From NCBI RefSeq assembly GCF_016025255.1, contig NZ_CP065592.1, positions 2,250,122-2,314,121 of the forward strand: a DNA stretch of 64,000 nucleotides. Reading direction: 5' to 3'. Positions 8,618-20,352 of this stretch are shown here, piece after piece (position 1 is the stretch's first letter; each line of letters opens with the position of its first letter). The stretch comes from Sphingosinicella flava (GTDB taxonomy: Bacteria > Pseudomonadota > Alphaproteobacteria > Sphingomonadales > Sphingomonadaceae). The notes below the pieces were generated by a model. That model did not search any database, was not told where the DNA came from, and worked only from the letters and a program-made list of their open reading frames with translations. A program made the position numbers and the translations under genes.

Positions 8618-9955
8618 TTACCGTCCCGAAGCGCGTCTTTTCGCCCGATTGCTCTTGGGAACGCCTTTGTGCCCGAAATTCGGGCGGCGGCTTTTCGGGC
8701 GCTTCACGCGATTGCGTTCGCGCTCTTCGCCGCCGCCGGACCCACGCGCCGCATGACCCGAAGCCTGGGCAGGCATGACGCGGCTGTTCTTGATCCGCTC
8801 CGCCTCGGCCAGGAAGCCTTCGGGCAGCGGCACCACTTCCACCTTCTGCTTGGTGAGCTTCTCAATGCCCTTGAGGTAAGCCCGCTCGTCGTCCGCGCAA
8901 AAGGCGATGGCCATGCCGCCGGCGCCCGCGCGGGCGGTGCGGCCGATGCGGTGGACATATTGTTCGGGCACGTTCGGAAGCTCGAAATTGATGACGTGGC
9001 TGACGCCCGGAATGTCGATGCCGCGCGCCGCGACGTCGGTGGCGATCAAAATCTTCACTTCGCCCGACCGGAACTGGCCGAGCGCGCGCTCGCGCTGCGG
9101 CTGGCTCTTGTTGCCGTGAATGGCGTTAGAGGCGATGCCGTTGCCCGCGAGCAGGCGAACGACGCGGTCGGCGCCGTGCTTGGTGCGGGTGAAGACGAGA
9201 ACGCGGTCCATCTTGTGCGTTTCGAAACCCTCGCGCAGCGCGATGGTGAGAAGGGCCTGCTTCTCCTGCGTATTGACGAAGGTCACGAATTGCTCGACCC
9301 GCTCGGCGGTCGACGCCGCTGGCGTGACCGCGACTTCCGCCGGATCGGTGAGGAAGCGGTCGGCCAGTTCCTTGATCGTCTTCGGCATGGTGGCTGAGAA
9401 GAACAGGGTCTGGCGCTTCGACGGCAACAGCTTCACGATGGCCTTCAGGGCATGGATGAAGCCGAGATCGAGCATCTGGTCTGCCTCGTCCAGCACCAGC
9501 ACTTCGACGTTGCGCAGCGTCAGGAAGCCCTGCTCGATCAGGTCGAGGAGGCGGCCCGGCGTTGCGACCAGGACGTCGACGCCCCGCGCGACGTCGTTCT
9601 TGTTCTTGTTGATCGACGTGCCCCCGAACACGGTCGCGACGGAGAGATGCGCGAAGCGGCTATAAGCCTTGGCATTCTCCGCAATCTGTCCGGCCAGCTC
9701 GCGCGTCGGCGCGAGCACCAGCATGCGGCAGGTGCGCGGTTGCGGACGCTTGTTGGACAGGATCAAGCGGTCGATGGAGGGCAGCATGAAGGCGGCCGTC
9801 TTGCCGGTGCCGGTCTGCGCGATGCCGAGAAGGTCGCGGCCTTTCAGCACCAGCGGAATGGCCTGCGCCTGGATCGGCGTCGGCTGGCCGTAATCCTTCA
9901 AAGCCAGCGCTTGCATAATCGGCTCTGAAAGGCCGAGGGTAGAAAATTCAATCAT
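8618..9955 (-). CDS. DEAD-box ATP-dependent RNA helicase (RhlE-like)
   Basis: The 445-residue protein unwinds RNA duplexes using ATP. It shows the Q-motif region (PTPIQAQAIP), motif I AQTGTGKT at 46-53, motif Ia PTRELAGQI, motif II DEAD at 157-160, motif III SAT, and motif VI HRIGRTARAG. The C-terminal tail is basic and low complexity (KRPKSRRPNFGHKG), as in RhlE/DeaD helicases that bind ribosomal RNA. The start ATG at 9955 is well placed, about two residues before the conserved FSTLGLSEPI. It is probably its own transcription unit, with a 185-bp gap to the efflux pump upstream. Confidence 0.93.
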   Translation of the reverse strand: MIEFSTLGLSEPIMQALALKDYGQPTPIQAQAIPLVLKGRDLLGIAQTGTGKTAAFMLPSIDRLILSNKRPQPRTCRMLVLAPTRELAGQIAENAKAYSRFAHLSVATVFGGTSINKNKNDVARGVDVLVATPGRLLDLIEQGFLTLRNVEVLVLDEADQMLDLGFIHALKAIVKLLPSKRQTLFFSATMPKTIKELADRFLTDPAEVAVTPAASTAERVEQFVTFVNTQEKQALLTIALREGFETHKMDRVLVFTRTKHGADRVVRLLAGNGIASNAIHGNKSQPQRERALGQFRSGEVKILIATDVAARGIDIPGVSHVINFELPNVPEQYVHRIGRTARAGAGGMAIAFCADDERAYLKGIEKLTKQKVEVVPLPEGFLAEAERIKNSRVMPAQASGHAARGSGGGEERERNRVKRPKSRRPNFGHKGVPKSNRAKRRASGR

Positions 9956-10140
9956 GGTGGAACTCGCAAAAAGCGGCGTCCGCGCAGCCTGAATGGCGCG
10001 CGAAAACGCGGCGGGTTTTGACCAACCCGCGTGAAAAGGGAGAGCCTAGGAAAGGCGAAGGAGGCCGGCCCGAATGCGGGCGATCACGCTGCCTCTAGCA
10101 ACTTCGCGTGGGAGGCATTTGGCGAAGATGAACGGGAAAG

Positions 10141-11388
10141 TCAAGTAAAGGGGGTTTTAGTCTCTCGCCTGACCTCGCGCCGGACGACGGCCCAGCCCAG
10201 CATGGCCGCCGCCATAAGGGTTGCTCCCGCCAGGAAAAAGGACAGGCCGGGATGATCGATGACGGGTTTGGCGCCGACCGAATTGGCATAGACGAAACCG
10301 AAGAACAAAGGGGAAGCCACGCCCGCGATGCTGCCGACGCTCATATTGGCGCCTTGAAGCTGGCCTTGTTCCTGCTCCGATACGCGCTGGGTCATCAGGG
10401 ATTGCAGCGTCGGCATGGCGAACCCCCATAGCGCACTGACAAAGATGCCCGCGACGAACCACGCGCCGGTGGGGGCGAAGCCAAGGAGGCCAAGTCCGAC
10501 CGCACCGACAATGAGTCCGCAGACCATCACCGTCCTGTCGCCGAAGCGTTTGACCGCTGGACCTACCAGAACCGCCTGCACCAGGATGTCGAGCACGCCC
10601 CACAGGGCAAGGCCAAGGCCCACTTCCCACGTGCCCCAGCCATAGCGCAAGGCGGCGTAGAGGACGAACACCACCGAAAAGACGTGATGCGCGAAATAAA
10701 GGAGGAAGTTGACGATCGCGAGGCCCGAGAGTTCCGGGTGCGAGCGCAGGAGGCGCAGCGCCCCAAAGGGGTTCGCCCGGGTCCAGGAAAAGGCCATGCG
10801 CTTGTCCTCCGGCAGCGATTCCGGAAGAACGAACAGGCCGTAGAGAAAGGCGAGACCCGCAAGACCCGCCGCGGCCCAGAAGGGCACGCGCGGACCCCAT
10901 TCGCCCAATATGCCGCCGACCATCGGCCCCGCGACGAAACCGCCGCTGAACGCCGCCCCGATGAGGCCATAGGCGCGGGACCGTTTTTCCGGCTCCGTAA
11001 TGTCCGCCATATAGGCAAAAGCGGTGGTGAAGCTGGACGAGGTGAGCCCGCCCAATATGCGGCCCACCGCCAGCCACCAAAGGTTCGGGGCCAGCGCCAT
11101 CAGCGCGAAGTCGGCCGCAAGCCCGGCCGCTGAGATGAGGATGACCGGCCGGCGCCCATAGCGGTCGGACAAGGATCCGATGACCGGCGAGAAAATGAAT
11201 TGCATGCCCGCCCAGAGCGCGACGAACAGGCCGTTATAGATGCCCGCTTCCGCATTCGATCCGGTAAATTCGAAGATCAATGCGGGGAGCACCGGAATGA
11301 CGATCCCCATCGCCATCACGTCCAGAAACGCCGTCACGAAGATGAAGCCGAGAGCTGGATTGTAGCGTGCGCGAACGGCAGCCGTCAT
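10141..11388 (-). CDS. TCR/Tet-type MFS efflux transporter
   Basis: This 415-residue integral membrane protein has the 12-helix pattern of drug:H+ antiporters. Motif A reads GSLSDRYGRRPV near residue 72 and a motif-C-like segment GLIGAAFSGGFVAGPMVGG lies near residue 144, both typical of TetA-like exporters. The substrate is unknown, and a resistance role should not be assumed. It lies 23 bp downstream of pccA on the same strand, so it may be the last gene of the propionate operon, although no functional link is obvious. Confidence 0.88.
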   Translation of the reverse strand: MTAAVRARYNPALGFIFVTAFLDVMAMGIVIPVLPALIFEFTGSNAEAGIYNGLFVALWAGMQFIFSPVIGSLSDRYGRRPVILISAAGLAADFALMALAPNLWWLAVGRILGGLTSSSFTTAFAYMADITEPEKRSRAYGLIGAAFSGGFVAGPMVGGILGEWGPRVPFWAAAGLAGLAFLYGLFVLPESLPEDKRMAFSWTRANPFGALRLLRSHPELSGLAIVNFLLYFAHHVFSVVFVLYAALRYGWGTWEVGLGLALWGVLDILVQAVLVGPAVKRFGDRTVMVCGLIVGAVGLGLLGFAPTGAWFVAGIFVSALWGFAMPTLQSLMTQRVSEQEQGQLQGANMSVGSIAGVASPLFFGFVYANSVGAKPVIDHPGLSFFLAGATLMAAAMLGWAVVRREVRRETKTPFT

Positions 11389-11411
11389 GATGTTCGCGCC
11401 CTGCTCTTCGC

Positions 11412-13375
<1,964 letters not shown>

Positions 13376-13394
<19 letters not shown>

Positions 13395-14230
13395 GCGACT
13401 GTGAATCCGATTTCGGGATCGTGGTTGACCGGTGTGGGAAAGAGATATTGCAACGCTTCGGGCGACACGTGGTGGTAGATGGTGCCGTGGGTCGCCTCGT
13501 GATGCGGCACATAGCACCATTGCCCTGCCTTGGCAGGATTGGCGGCAAGCGCTGCGACTAGGCGGTCGACGCCGCTCTGCATTTCCCGCCCTTCATTGGC
13601 AATGGTTAGGAACAGGCGTGTATCGGCTGCCTCTCGCCTCCCGAGCCGGAAGGCGGTCTCATAGGACAAACGTTCATTGTCCCACCATAGGCTGGGGCTG
13701 ACCGCGCCATAGCGGTCGAACAATGCCGGTTCGGTGAGGAAAGTTTCGACGATGAAGAGACCAGCCAGCGATTCCCCCAGCACCGCATCTTCGCCATTGG
13801 TGCGGTAGGCTTTTTCGACGAGCGGCTTCACCTCGTCTCGAATGAAGGCCCGGAAAGCGGCCGAAGATCCTGCCGTAGGATATTGGGCGAGCAGCTTCGC
13901 GTCGGCCGTCGGGCCGATCAATTCGCGCCGCCGGTCCTTGGTTTCGATGCCGACGACGATGATCGGCAATGAACGGGCCCAAATGCCGCCCAGCTGCGTC
14001 GTTCCGGCGATATGCAGGAAGTCCTGCTCTAATCCACCGTCCACCAGGTAGAGGACTGGAAAACGCTTCGTCCCATCGCCATAGCCGTCCGGCAGATAGA
14101 CGTTCACCGCGCGCTCTTCGCCCAGATGGCGGGAAGCGACACGATGAGTCTCGCCGATCGTGATCGGAACCGGATCCGCGACGGCAGGTGCCGTGAGCAG
14201 CAGAATCGCGGAGAGTAGGGCTTTGATCAC
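13376..14230 (-). CDS. Exported alpha/beta-hydrolase, putative esterase (esterase D/Fes-like)
   Basis: This 284-residue protein has a signal peptide (about residues 1-18, ending PAVADP) and an alpha/beta-hydrolase fold of the putative-esterase family that includes Fes/IroE-type enzymes. [22 protein letters not shown] is the oxyanion-side strand, and the nucleophile elbow reads LGESLAG (Gly-x-Ser-x-Ala instead of the usual final Gly). A late EATHGTIYH segment supplies the likely catalytic His. It sits inside the propionate operon, overlapping bioB by 4 bp (ATGA) and pccA by 19 bp, which implies translational coupling. Its role in that pathway is unclear. Confidence 0.8.
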
Positions 14231-15300
14231 GCGGCCTCTTCCCTGGCCGGATCGTCAATCATCGGCCTCAGCCCCAGCTTGGCGAACAAGGCGCTATCGG
14301 CATCGCCCCCCGCATTGCCGGTCGTGAGAAGCCTGTCGCCCGTGAAGATTGAATTCGCCCCCGCCATGAAGCAAAGCGCCTGGGTGCTTTCGCTCATGCT
14401 TTCGCGGCCCGCGGACAGGCGGACCATGGAATGCGGCATGGTGATACGCGCTACCGCGACGGTGCGGACGAATTCGATATCGTCGATCTTGGCGAGCGGC
14501 GTATCGGCCAGCATGTCGCCGAGCACCGTGCCCTTCACCGGCACCAGGGCGTTGATGGGGACGCTTTCGGGGTGAGCCGGAAGCGTGGCGAGCGCATGGA
14601 TGAAGCCCACGCGATCCTCGCGCGTTTCGCCCATGCCGACGATACCGCCGGAGCAGACGTTGATCCCCGCTACGCGGACATTGTTCAGCGTCTCGATCCG
14701 GTCCTCGAAGGTGCGGGTCGAGATGATATTGGCGTAATTTTCCGGACTCGTGTCGATATTGTGGTTGTAATAATCGAGCCCTGCATCGGCGAGCATTCGC
14801 GCCTGATCCGGCGTCAGCATGCCCAATGTCATGCAGGTTTCGAGCCCCATGGCGCGCACGCCCTTCACCATTTCGACGATGGCGGGCATGTCGCGGTCCT
14901 TCGGGTTACGCCAGGCCGCACCCATGCAGAAACGGCCCGACCCATTGTCTTTGGCTTCGGCCGCCGCTTGCAACACTGCGCGCACGTCCATCAGCTTTTC
15001 GGCCTTGAGGCCCGATTTGGCGGAAGCGGATTGCGAACAATAGCCGCAATCTTCCGGACAGCCGCCGGTCTTGATGGAGAGGAGCGTCGACAGCTGCACC
15101 TCGTTCGCCGGATGGTGAGCGCGATGAACGCTCTGCGCTTCGTAGAGCAGATCAAGGAACGGCCTGTCGAACAGGGCCGCGATTTCCTCGCGGGTCCAAT
15201 CCTGCCTCACGTCCCGTTCGGTTCGAGCGCAGTCGAGAACCGTGTCTGGCCGCTTCTCGACTGCGCTCGAAGCGAACGGGGAAGGGGAGCAACTGTTCAT
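14227..15300 (-). CDS. bioB: Biotin synthase
   Basis: BioB inserts sulfur into dethiobiotin by radical SAM chemistry. The CxxxCxxC cluster is CPEDCGYC at residues 81-88 of the long form, followed by the usual [10 protein letters not shown] and the late GDRLLTTGN. Two starts compete. An ATG at 15300 overlaps the mutase stop (ATGA) and has a GAGGATGAAGA ribosome-binding site, but the first 30 residues would be encoded by a palindromic repeat. A GTG at 15210 begins exactly where homology to known BioB begins ([25 protein letters not shown] region). I give the long form because of coupling. Placement next to pccA/pccB makes sense, since PccA needs biotin. Confidence 0.93.
   Translation of the reverse strand: MNSCSPSPFASSAVEKRPDTVLDCARTERDVRQDWTREEIAALFDRPFLDLLYEAQSVHRAHHPANEVQLSTLLSIKTGGCPEDCGYCSQSASAKSGLKAEKLMDVRAVLQAAAEAKDNGSGRFCMGAAWRNPKDRDMPAIVEMVKGVRAMGLETCMTLGMLTPDQARMLADAGLDYYNHNIDTSPENYANIISTRTFEDRIETLNNVRVAGINVCSGGIVGMGETREDRVGFIHALATLPAHPESVPINALVPVKGTVLGDMLADTPLAKIDDIEFVRTVAVARITMPHSMVRLSAGRESMSESTQALCFMAGANSIFTGDRLLTTGNAGGDADSALFAKLGLRPMIDDPAREEAA
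15213..15280. repeat. Family A palindromic repeat in the 5' end of bioB
   Basis: A 27-bp arm at 15213-15239 matches the reverse complement of 15254-15280 at 26 of 27 positions, with a 14-bp spacer. The arm core (TTCGAGCGCAGTCGAGAA) is shared with the element at 17599-17702. Depending on the start codon, the element is either the leader of bioB or its first 30 codons. Confidence 0.85.
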
Positions 15301-17579
15301 TCTTCATCCTCATCGGGCCCGGCCGGTGGCACATTGTGGCCGAGCAATTTCAACACTTCGCCCGCCGCGTCCACCAGGTTCGTGCCGGGGCCGAAAATCC
15401 CCTGCACGCCCGCGTCGCGGAGGAATTGATAATCCTGCGCCGGGATAACGCCGCCGGCGATCACCTTAATGTCGCTGCGGCCCGCGTCGCGGAGGTGCCC
15501 GATCAATTCGGGGATCAGGGTCTTGTGCCCGGCGGCAAGGCTGGAGGCGCCGACCACGTCGACCTGCCTTTCAATGGCGAGATCGGCGGCTTCCTTCGGC
15601 GTTTGGAATAGCGGACCCGCGACGACCTCGAAACCCAGGTCGCCGAAGGCGGAAGACACCAGGTTGGCGCCGCGATCGTGGCCATCCTGCCCCATTTTCG
15701 CGACGAGCATGCGCGGCTTGCGGCCCTTGCGCCGTTCGATGGAGCCGACGCCCTCCCGCAGCATCTTCCAACGACCGTCATCCCGATAGGCGCCGCCGTA
15801 GATGCCGCTCACCGGCTGCGGATTGGTGCCGTAGCGGCCGAACACGTCTTCCATCGCGGAGGAGATTTCGCCGAGCGTGGCGCGGGCGCGTGCGCACTCC
15901 ACGGCGAGGGCGAGGAGGTTGTTCTCAAATCCTCCCCGGAACGGGGAGGTGGCAGGCGCCCCGGCGCCTGACGGAGGGGCTGGCGCGATGGAGGGGTTCG
16001 TGCCTGCCCCTCCACCATGCTGCGCATGGTTCCCCTCCCCGTACCGGGGAGGATTGCAGCGCGCCCCTTCCCGCAGCGCATCGAGCGCCGCCTGGCACTC
16101 GGCTTCGTCACGCTCCGCCTTCACCTTCTCGATGCGGCGGATCTGGGCCTCGCGCACTGCATGATTGTCGACGTCGAGGATGTCGATCTCGGCCTCATCG
16201 GCGAGGCGATAGCGGTTGACGCCGACGATCACGTCCTCGCCCTTGTCGACGCGCGCGGCGCGGGCGGCGGAGGCTTCCTCGATCATCGCCTTGGGCCAGC
16301 CCGCGGCCACGGCCTTCGCCATGCCGCCTTCGGCCTCGACGCGCTCGATAATCTTCCAGGCTTTGTCGTAAAGCTCCTGCGTCAGCGCCTCGACATAATA
16401 AGAGCCGCCCAAGGGATCGACGACATTGGTAATGCCGGTTTCCTCCTGCAGCACGATCTGGGTGTTGCGCGCGATGCGGGCGGAGAAATCGGTCGGAAGC
16501 GCGATGGCTTCGTCGAGCGCATTGGTGTGGAGCGACTGGGTGCCGCCCAGCGCCGCCGCCATCGCCTCCACGGTTGTGCGGATGACGTTGTTGTACGGAT
16601 CCTGCTCGGTGAGCGACACGCCGCTCGTCTGGCAGTGGGTGCGGAGCATCTTGGACCGTTCGTCCTTGGCGCCAAGGTCGGTCATCACCCGATGCCACAA
16701 TTTCCGCGCCGCGCGCAGCTTCGCCACTTCCATGAAGAAGTTCATGCCGATGGCGAAGAAGAAGGAGAGGCGCCCGGCGAACTTGTCGAGATCGAGCCCG
16801 GTCGCCATCGCCGCCCGCGCATATTCCTTGCCGTCCGCGATGGTGAAGGCGAGCTCCTGCACCTGCGTCGCCCCGGCTTCCTGCATGTGATAGCCGGAAA
16901 TGGAGATGGAGTTGAACTTGGGCATATTCTCGGACGTGTAGGCGATGATGTCCGAGATGATCCGCATCGAGGGTTCAGGCGGATAGATATAGGTGTTGCG
17001 GACCATGAACTCCTTCAGGATGTCGTTCTGGATCGTGCCGTCCAGCGCACCTTGAGGGACTCCCTGCTCCTCCGCCGCGACGATGTAGAAAGCGAGGATC
17101 GGGATGACCGCGCCATTCATCGTCATGGAAACCGACATCTGATCGAGCGGAATGCCGTCGAACAGGATCTTCATGTCCTCGACCGTGTCGATCGCCACAC
17201 CCGCCTTGCCGACATCGCCGACGACGCGCGGATGATCGCTGTCATAGCCCCGATGCGTGGCGAGATCGAAGGCGACACTGAGCCCCTTCTGCCCGGCGGC
17301 GAGGTTGCGGCGATAGAAAGCGTTCGATTCCTCGGCGGTTGAGAAGCCCGCATATTGGCGAATGGTCCACGGGCGGCCCGCATACATGGACGCGCGCACC
17401 CCGCGCGTGAATGGCGCGAAGCCGGGGAGGCCGGGATCGATGCCCGCGACATCCTCGGCGGTGTAAAGCGGCTTCACCGCGATCCCTTCCGGCGTCTGCC
17501 AGGTGAGATCGCGCCCCTTCACTTCCTTCTGGGCCAGCGCCTCCCAATCGGCGCGCGTGGGTTTGTTCGTGTCACTCAT
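15297..17579 (-). CDS. scpA: Methylmalonyl-CoA mutase (B12-dependent), with repeat-encoded linker insert
   Basis: The 760-residue single-chain mutase converts (R)-methylmalonyl-CoA to succinyl-CoA. An N-terminal TIM-barrel substrate domain ([34 protein letters not shown]) is followed by a C-terminal B12 domain with DGHDRG at 632-637, where the His is the lower cobalt ligand, and GASSLAAGH. The start is the ATG at 17579 ([11 protein letters not shown]). The open frame continues upstream only through a palindromic repeat. Residues about 509-551, between the domains, are encoded by a different palindromic element (15928-16055). The flanking sequences resume normal mutase homology, so the insert is in frame. 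The stop overlaps the bioB ATG. Confidence 0.95.
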   Translation of the reverse strand: MSDTNKPTRADWEALAQKEVKGRDLTWQTPEGIAVKPLYTAEDVAGIDPGLPGFAPFTRGVRASMYAGRPWTIRQYAGFSTAEESNAFYRRNLAAGQKGLSVAFDLATHRGYDSDHPRVVGDVGKAGVAIDTVEDMKILFDGIPLDQMSVSMTMNGAVIPILAFYIVAAEEQGVPQGALDGTIQNDILKEFMVRNTYIYPPEPSMRIISDIIAYTSENMPKFNSISISGYHMQEAGATQVQELAFTIADGKEYARAAMATGLDLDKFAGRLSFFFAIGMNFFMEVAKLRAARKLWHRVMTDLGAKDERSKMLRTHCQTSGVSLTEQDPYNNVIRTTVEAMAAALGGTQSLHTNALDEAIALPTDFSARIARNTQIVLQEETGITNVVDPLGGSYYVEALTQELYDKAWKIIERVEAEGGMAKAVAAGWPKAMIEEASAARAARVDKGEDVIVGVNRYRLADEAEIDILDVDNHAVREAQIRRIEKVKAERDEAECQAALDALREGARCNPPRYGEGNHAQHGGGAGTNPSIAPAPPSGAGAPATSPFRGGFENNLLALAVECARARATLGEISSAMEDVFGRYGTNPQPVSGIYGGAYRDDGRWKMLREGVGSIERRKGRKPRMLVAKMGQDGHDRGANLVSSAFGDLGFEVVAGPLFQTPKEAADLAIERQVDVVGASSLAAGHKTLIPELIGHLRDAGRSDIKVIAGGVIPAQDYQFLRDAGVQGIFGPGTNLVDAAGEVLKLLGHNVPPAGPDEDEE
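15928..16055. repeat. Family B palindromic repeat inserted inside the mutase gene
   Basis: 22-bp ends at 15928-15949 and 16034-16055 are inverted copies with one mismatch (each contains CCTCCCCGG...CGGGGAGG). Between them are further inverted segments such as GGCGCCCCGGCGCC and CCATGCTGCGCATGG. The 128-bp element lies within an open reading frame and translates into a Pro/Gly/Ala-rich stretch without stops. Confidence 0.9.
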
Positions 17580-17598
17580 AATCAAATACCCAAAAAAC

Positions 17599-17702
17599 CG
17601 TTCGCTTCGAGCGAAGTCGAGAAGCCCTTCCGAGCGGAGCCGAGGCAAGAGAAGTCTCGGCTCCGCTCGACGCCGTGTCTCGACTTCGCTCGACACGAAC
17701 GG
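17599..17702. repeat. Family A palindromic repeat between the epimerase and mutase genes
   Basis: Outer arms 17599-17626 and 17675-17702 are inverted copies matching at 24 of 28 positions. An inner perfect 14-bp stem pairs 17631-17644 with 17656-17669. The outer arm shares its core with the bioB element. It may attenuate transcription within the operon, since it separates the epimerase stop from the mutase start. Confidence 0.85.
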
Positions 17703-17714
17703 TGGGGGGAGAAT

Positions 17715-18134
17715 TCAATGCTCCCTTTTGGGAGCCTCCATCAATTCCACCAGCACCCCGCCCATGTCCTTGGGATGCACGAAGATCACCGGCGTTCCAT
17801 GCGCTCCGATGCGCGGCTCGCCCAGCACCTTGGCGCCCTTGGCTTCCATCTCGGCCTTGGCGGCATGAATGTCGGGCACCTCGAAACAGACATGATGCTG
17901 CCCGCCAAGCGGATTCTTCTCCAGAAACTTCAGGATCGGCGAGGTCTCGCCCAGCGGCTCGATCAACTCGATCTGGCTGTTGGGCGTATCGACAAAGCAC
18001 ACCCGCACCCCCTGCGCGGGCAAGTCGAACGCCTCATGTATCTTCGTCGCGCCAAGCAGGTCGCGATAGATCGGAATGCTCTTCTCGATGGAAGGGGTCG
18101 CGACACCGACATGATTCAGACGGCCTAGCGTCAT
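17715..18134 (-). CDS. mce: Methylmalonyl-CoA epimerase
   Basis: The enzyme interconverts (S)- and (R)-methylmalonyl-CoA, linking propionyl-CoA carboxylase to the mutase. It is a 139-residue vicinal-oxygen-chelate protein with two beta-alpha-beta-beta-beta units. Metal-ligand segments are RLNHVGVA (His) near residue 7, GGQHHVCFEV near residue 77 and VLVELME (Glu) near the end. Its start ATG overlaps the Nudix stop by 4 bp. The length and motif order match the family precisely. Confidence 0.94.
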   Translation of the reverse strand: MTLGRLNHVGVATPSIEKSIPIYRDLLGATKIHEAFDLPAQGVRVCFVDTPNSQIELIEPLGETSPILKFLEKNPLGGQHHVCFEVPDIHAAKAEMEAKGAKVLGEPRIGAHGTPVIFVHPKDMGGVLVELMEAPKREH

Positions 18135-18550
18135 GCGTTCAAACCTTTCATTTCGCGCGCCAAGGGCATGACATGGTTTGCCGTCAGCGGCGCCAGGGTC
18201 AGTCCGTCGAGCTTGGCGGGATCGATCCAGATCGCTTCCTCGATCTCCGCTTGAGCTTTTGCCTCGCCATCCAAAGTCACGGCAAAAAGCTGGGCATCGA
18301 CCGTGCAATCCGGCTCGTTCGCAGCAGGTGCGATGAAATGGCCCAGCTCCTGGCTCGAACCGGCTTTCACGCCGCAACCAAGCTCTTCCCGGATTTCACG
18401 CTCAAGAGCTGCGAACGGCTCTTCGCCATCGGCCATCTTGCCGCCCGGCTGCATAAAGGCCGCCGTGCCGCGCTTGCGGACGAGTAAGGTCCGGCCATCC
18501 TCATCCATAACCAGCCCGGCGACGATCCGGATGACGTTGTCCGCGCCCAT
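18131..18550 (-). CDS. Nudix hydrolase
   Basis: A 139-residue Nudix pyrophosphohydrolase. The Nudix box (G-x5-E-x7-REUxEExGU) is complete at residues 37-59, beginning GGKMADGEE and ending REIREELGCG. The substrate is unknown. Some relatives act on nucleoside diphosphate derivatives or CoA. Its ATG at 18550 is one base after the pccB stop and its stop overlaps the epimerase start, so it is embedded in the propionate operon. An upstream in-frame ATG at 18571 inside pccB is possible but less likely. Confidence 0.85.
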   Translation of the reverse strand: MGADNVIRIVAGLVMDEDGRTLLVRKRGTAAFMQPGGKMADGEEPFAALEREIREELGCGVKAGSSQELGHFIAPAANEPDCTVDAQLFAVTLDGEAKAQAEIEEAIWIDPAKLDGLTLAPLTANHVMPLAREMKGLNA

Positions 18551-18551
18551 G

Positions 18552-20084
18552 TCAGAGCGGGATGTTGTCATGCTTCTTCCACGGGTTTTCGAGCTGCTTG
18601 TCGCGCAGCTTGCGCAGGCCAAGGGCGATCCGCCGCCGCGTGGAATGGGGCATGATCACCTCGTCGATGAAGCCCTTGCTTGCCGCCACGAAGGGGTTGG
18701 CGAAGCGTTCCTCATATTCGCGCGTGCGCTCCGCGATTTTTTCGGGATCGCCAATGTCCTTGCGGAAGATGATCTCCACCGCGCCCTTGGCGCCCATCAC
18801 CGCGATTTCGGCGGACGGCCAGGCGTAGTTGAGGTCACCGCGCAGGTGTTTTGAGGCCATGACGTCATAGGCGCCGCCATAGGCCTTGCGGGTAATGACG
18901 GTGATCTTCGGCACGGTCGCTTCGGCATAAGCGAAGAGCAGTTTCGCGCCATGCTTGATGATGCCGCTATGCTCCTGCGCGACGCCGGGGAGGAAGCCCG
19001 GCACGTCGACGAAGGTGACGATCGGAATGTCGAAGGCGTCGCAGAAGCGGACGAAGCGCCCGGCCTTCTTCGAGCTGTTGATGTCGAGCACCCCGGCCAG
19101 CACCATCGGCTGGTTGGCGACGATGCCGATCGTTCGGCCTTCGACCCGCCCGAAACCGCAGAGGATGTTCCCGGCATGGGTCGGCTGCACCTCGAAGAAA
19201 TCGCCTTCGTCGACGACCTTCCGGATGAGCTCGTGCATGTCGTACGGCTTGTTCGCGCTGTCGGGGATCAGGGTGTCGAGGCTGTCCTCGATCCGGTCCC
19301 ACGGATCGGTCGTCTGCCGCGTCGGCAGATCGTGGCGGTTCGACAGCGGCAGGAAATCGAAGAAGTCGCGGGTCGCGAGCAGGGCCTCGATGTCATTCTC
19401 GAACGCCACGTCGGCGACGCCCGATTTGGTCGTGTGGGTGACGGCGCCGCCCAATTCCTCCTGCGTCACGACTTCGTTGGTGACGGTCTTCACCACGTCC
19501 GGCCCGGTGACGAACATGTAGCTTGAATCCTTCACCATGAAGATGAAGTCGGTCATTGCGGGTGAGTACACCGCGCCGCCCGCGCACGGGCCCATGATCA
19601 GGCTGATCTGCGGCACCACGCCGGACGCGAGCACGTTGCGCTGGAACACTTCCGCATAGCCGCCGAGAGAGGCAACGCCTTCCTGGATGCGGGCGCCGCC
19701 GGAATCGTTCAAACCGATCACCGGCGCGCCGACCTTCAGCGCCATGTCCATGATCTTGCAAATCTTCTGCGCGTGGCGTTCGGACAGCGATCCGCCGAAG
19801 ACGGTGAAATCCTGCGCGAAAACGTAGACGAGGCGGCCGTTGATCGTGCCGGACCCTGTGACGACGCCGTCGCCCGGCACCTTCTGGCTCTCCATGCCGA
19901 AGTCGGCGCAATTATGCTCGACGAACATGTCATATTCTTCGAAGCTGCCCGGATCGAGCAGCACGTCGAGCCGCTCCCGCGCGGTCAGCCGACCTTTGGC
20001 ATGCTGCGCATCGATGCGCGCCTGCCCGCCGCCCAGCCGCGCCCGTTCGCGCCGGTCTTCCAGTTCCTCGATCGTGGTCGCCAA
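18552..20084 (-). CDS. pccB: Propionyl-CoA carboxylase beta subunit (carboxyltransferase)
   Basis: PccB transfers carboxyl from biotin on PccA to propionyl-CoA, giving (S)-methylmalonyl-CoA. The 510-residue protein has both crotonase-like halves. The N half carries [14 protein letters not shown] and [14 protein letters not shown]; the C half carries [13 protein letters not shown] and [11 protein letters not shown], which form the two oxyanion holes. The C-terminal [11 protein letters not shown] is typical of PccB. It is the first gene of the minus-strand operon pccB-Nudix-mce-scpA-bioB-esterase-pccA and is preceded by two palindromic repeats rather than a recognisable operator. Confidence 0.95.
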   Translation of the reverse strand: MATTIEELEDRRERARLGGGQARIDAQHAKGRLTARERLDVLLDPGSFEEYDMFVEHNCADFGMESQKVPGDGVVTGSGTINGRLVYVFAQDFTVFGGSLSERHAQKICKIMDMALKVGAPVIGLNDSGGARIQEGVASLGGYAEVFQRNVLASGVVPQISLIMGPCAGGAVYSPAMTDFIFMVKDSSYMFVTGPDVVKTVTNEVVTQEELGGAVTHTTKSGVADVAFENDIEALLATRDFFDFLPLSNRHDLPTRQTTDPWDRIEDSLDTLIPDSANKPYDMHELIRKVVDEGDFFEVQPTHAGNILCGFGRVEGRTIGIVANQPMVLAGVLDINSSKKAGRFVRFCDAFDIPIVTFVDVPGFLPGVAQEHSGIIKHGAKLLFAYAEATVPKITVITRKAYGGAYDVMASKHLRGDLNYAWPSAEIAVMGAKGAVEIIFRKDIGDPEKIAERTREYEERFANPFVAASKGFIDEVIMPHSTRRRIALGLRKLRDKQLENPWKKHDNIPL

Positions 20085-20166
20085 AGGAGGTTCCTCTCAC
20101 CTGTTCTTGCCGATCCCTTTTTCAGGAGCGGAGGCAAAAGGCAATGCAGAGGTGCAGGATATCCCC

Positions 20167-20266
20167 CACTCGCGTCACCCCGGACTCGATCCGGGGTCCA
20201 TGAACACCGCTTTATTCGGAAAAGTCCGTGTTCATGGATGCTGTATCAAGTCCGGCATGACGAGTG
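20167..20266. repeat. Palindromic repeat between ftsH and pccB (first)
   Basis: Arms of about 40 bp at 20167-20208 and 20227-20266 are imperfect inverted copies, with shared pieces such as CACTCG, CCGGACT-GAT and TCCATGAACAC. It would fold into a long imperfect hairpin. It is intergenic, about 80 bp upstream of the pccB start. Confidence 0.75.
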
Positions 20267-20270
20267 TGGC

Positions 20271-20347
20271 GTCGTTGCAAGGAAGATGCGACGAAGCAAC
20301 CCAGTGACACGGAGCCCCTAGATTGCTTCGCTCTGCTCGCAATGGCG
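20271..20347. repeat. Palindromic repeat between ftsH and pccB (second)
   Basis: A second, unrelated imperfect palindrome directly abuts the first: GTCGTTGCAAG...CGAAGCAAC against ATTGCTTCGC...CGCAATGGCG. Its right end lies 5 bp from the ftsH stop, so for ftsH (minus strand) it starts immediately after the coding sequence and may act as a terminator or mRNA-stabilising hairpin. Confidence 0.65.
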
Positions 20348-20352
20348 AGTGC

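Noticed and set aside
13395-13520. N-terminal extension of pccA
   Set aside because: It overlaps the esterase gene and lacks homology; biotin carboxylases begin at [11 protein letters not shown].
17580-17696. N-terminal extension of the mutase through the family A repeat
   Set aside because: The extension is pure repeat sequence, and an ATG at 17579 begins the known mutase N terminus.
15213-20347. CRISPR-like clustering of repeats
   Set aside because: The repeats are dispersed palindromes of different families, not regularly spaced direct repeats with unique spacers.
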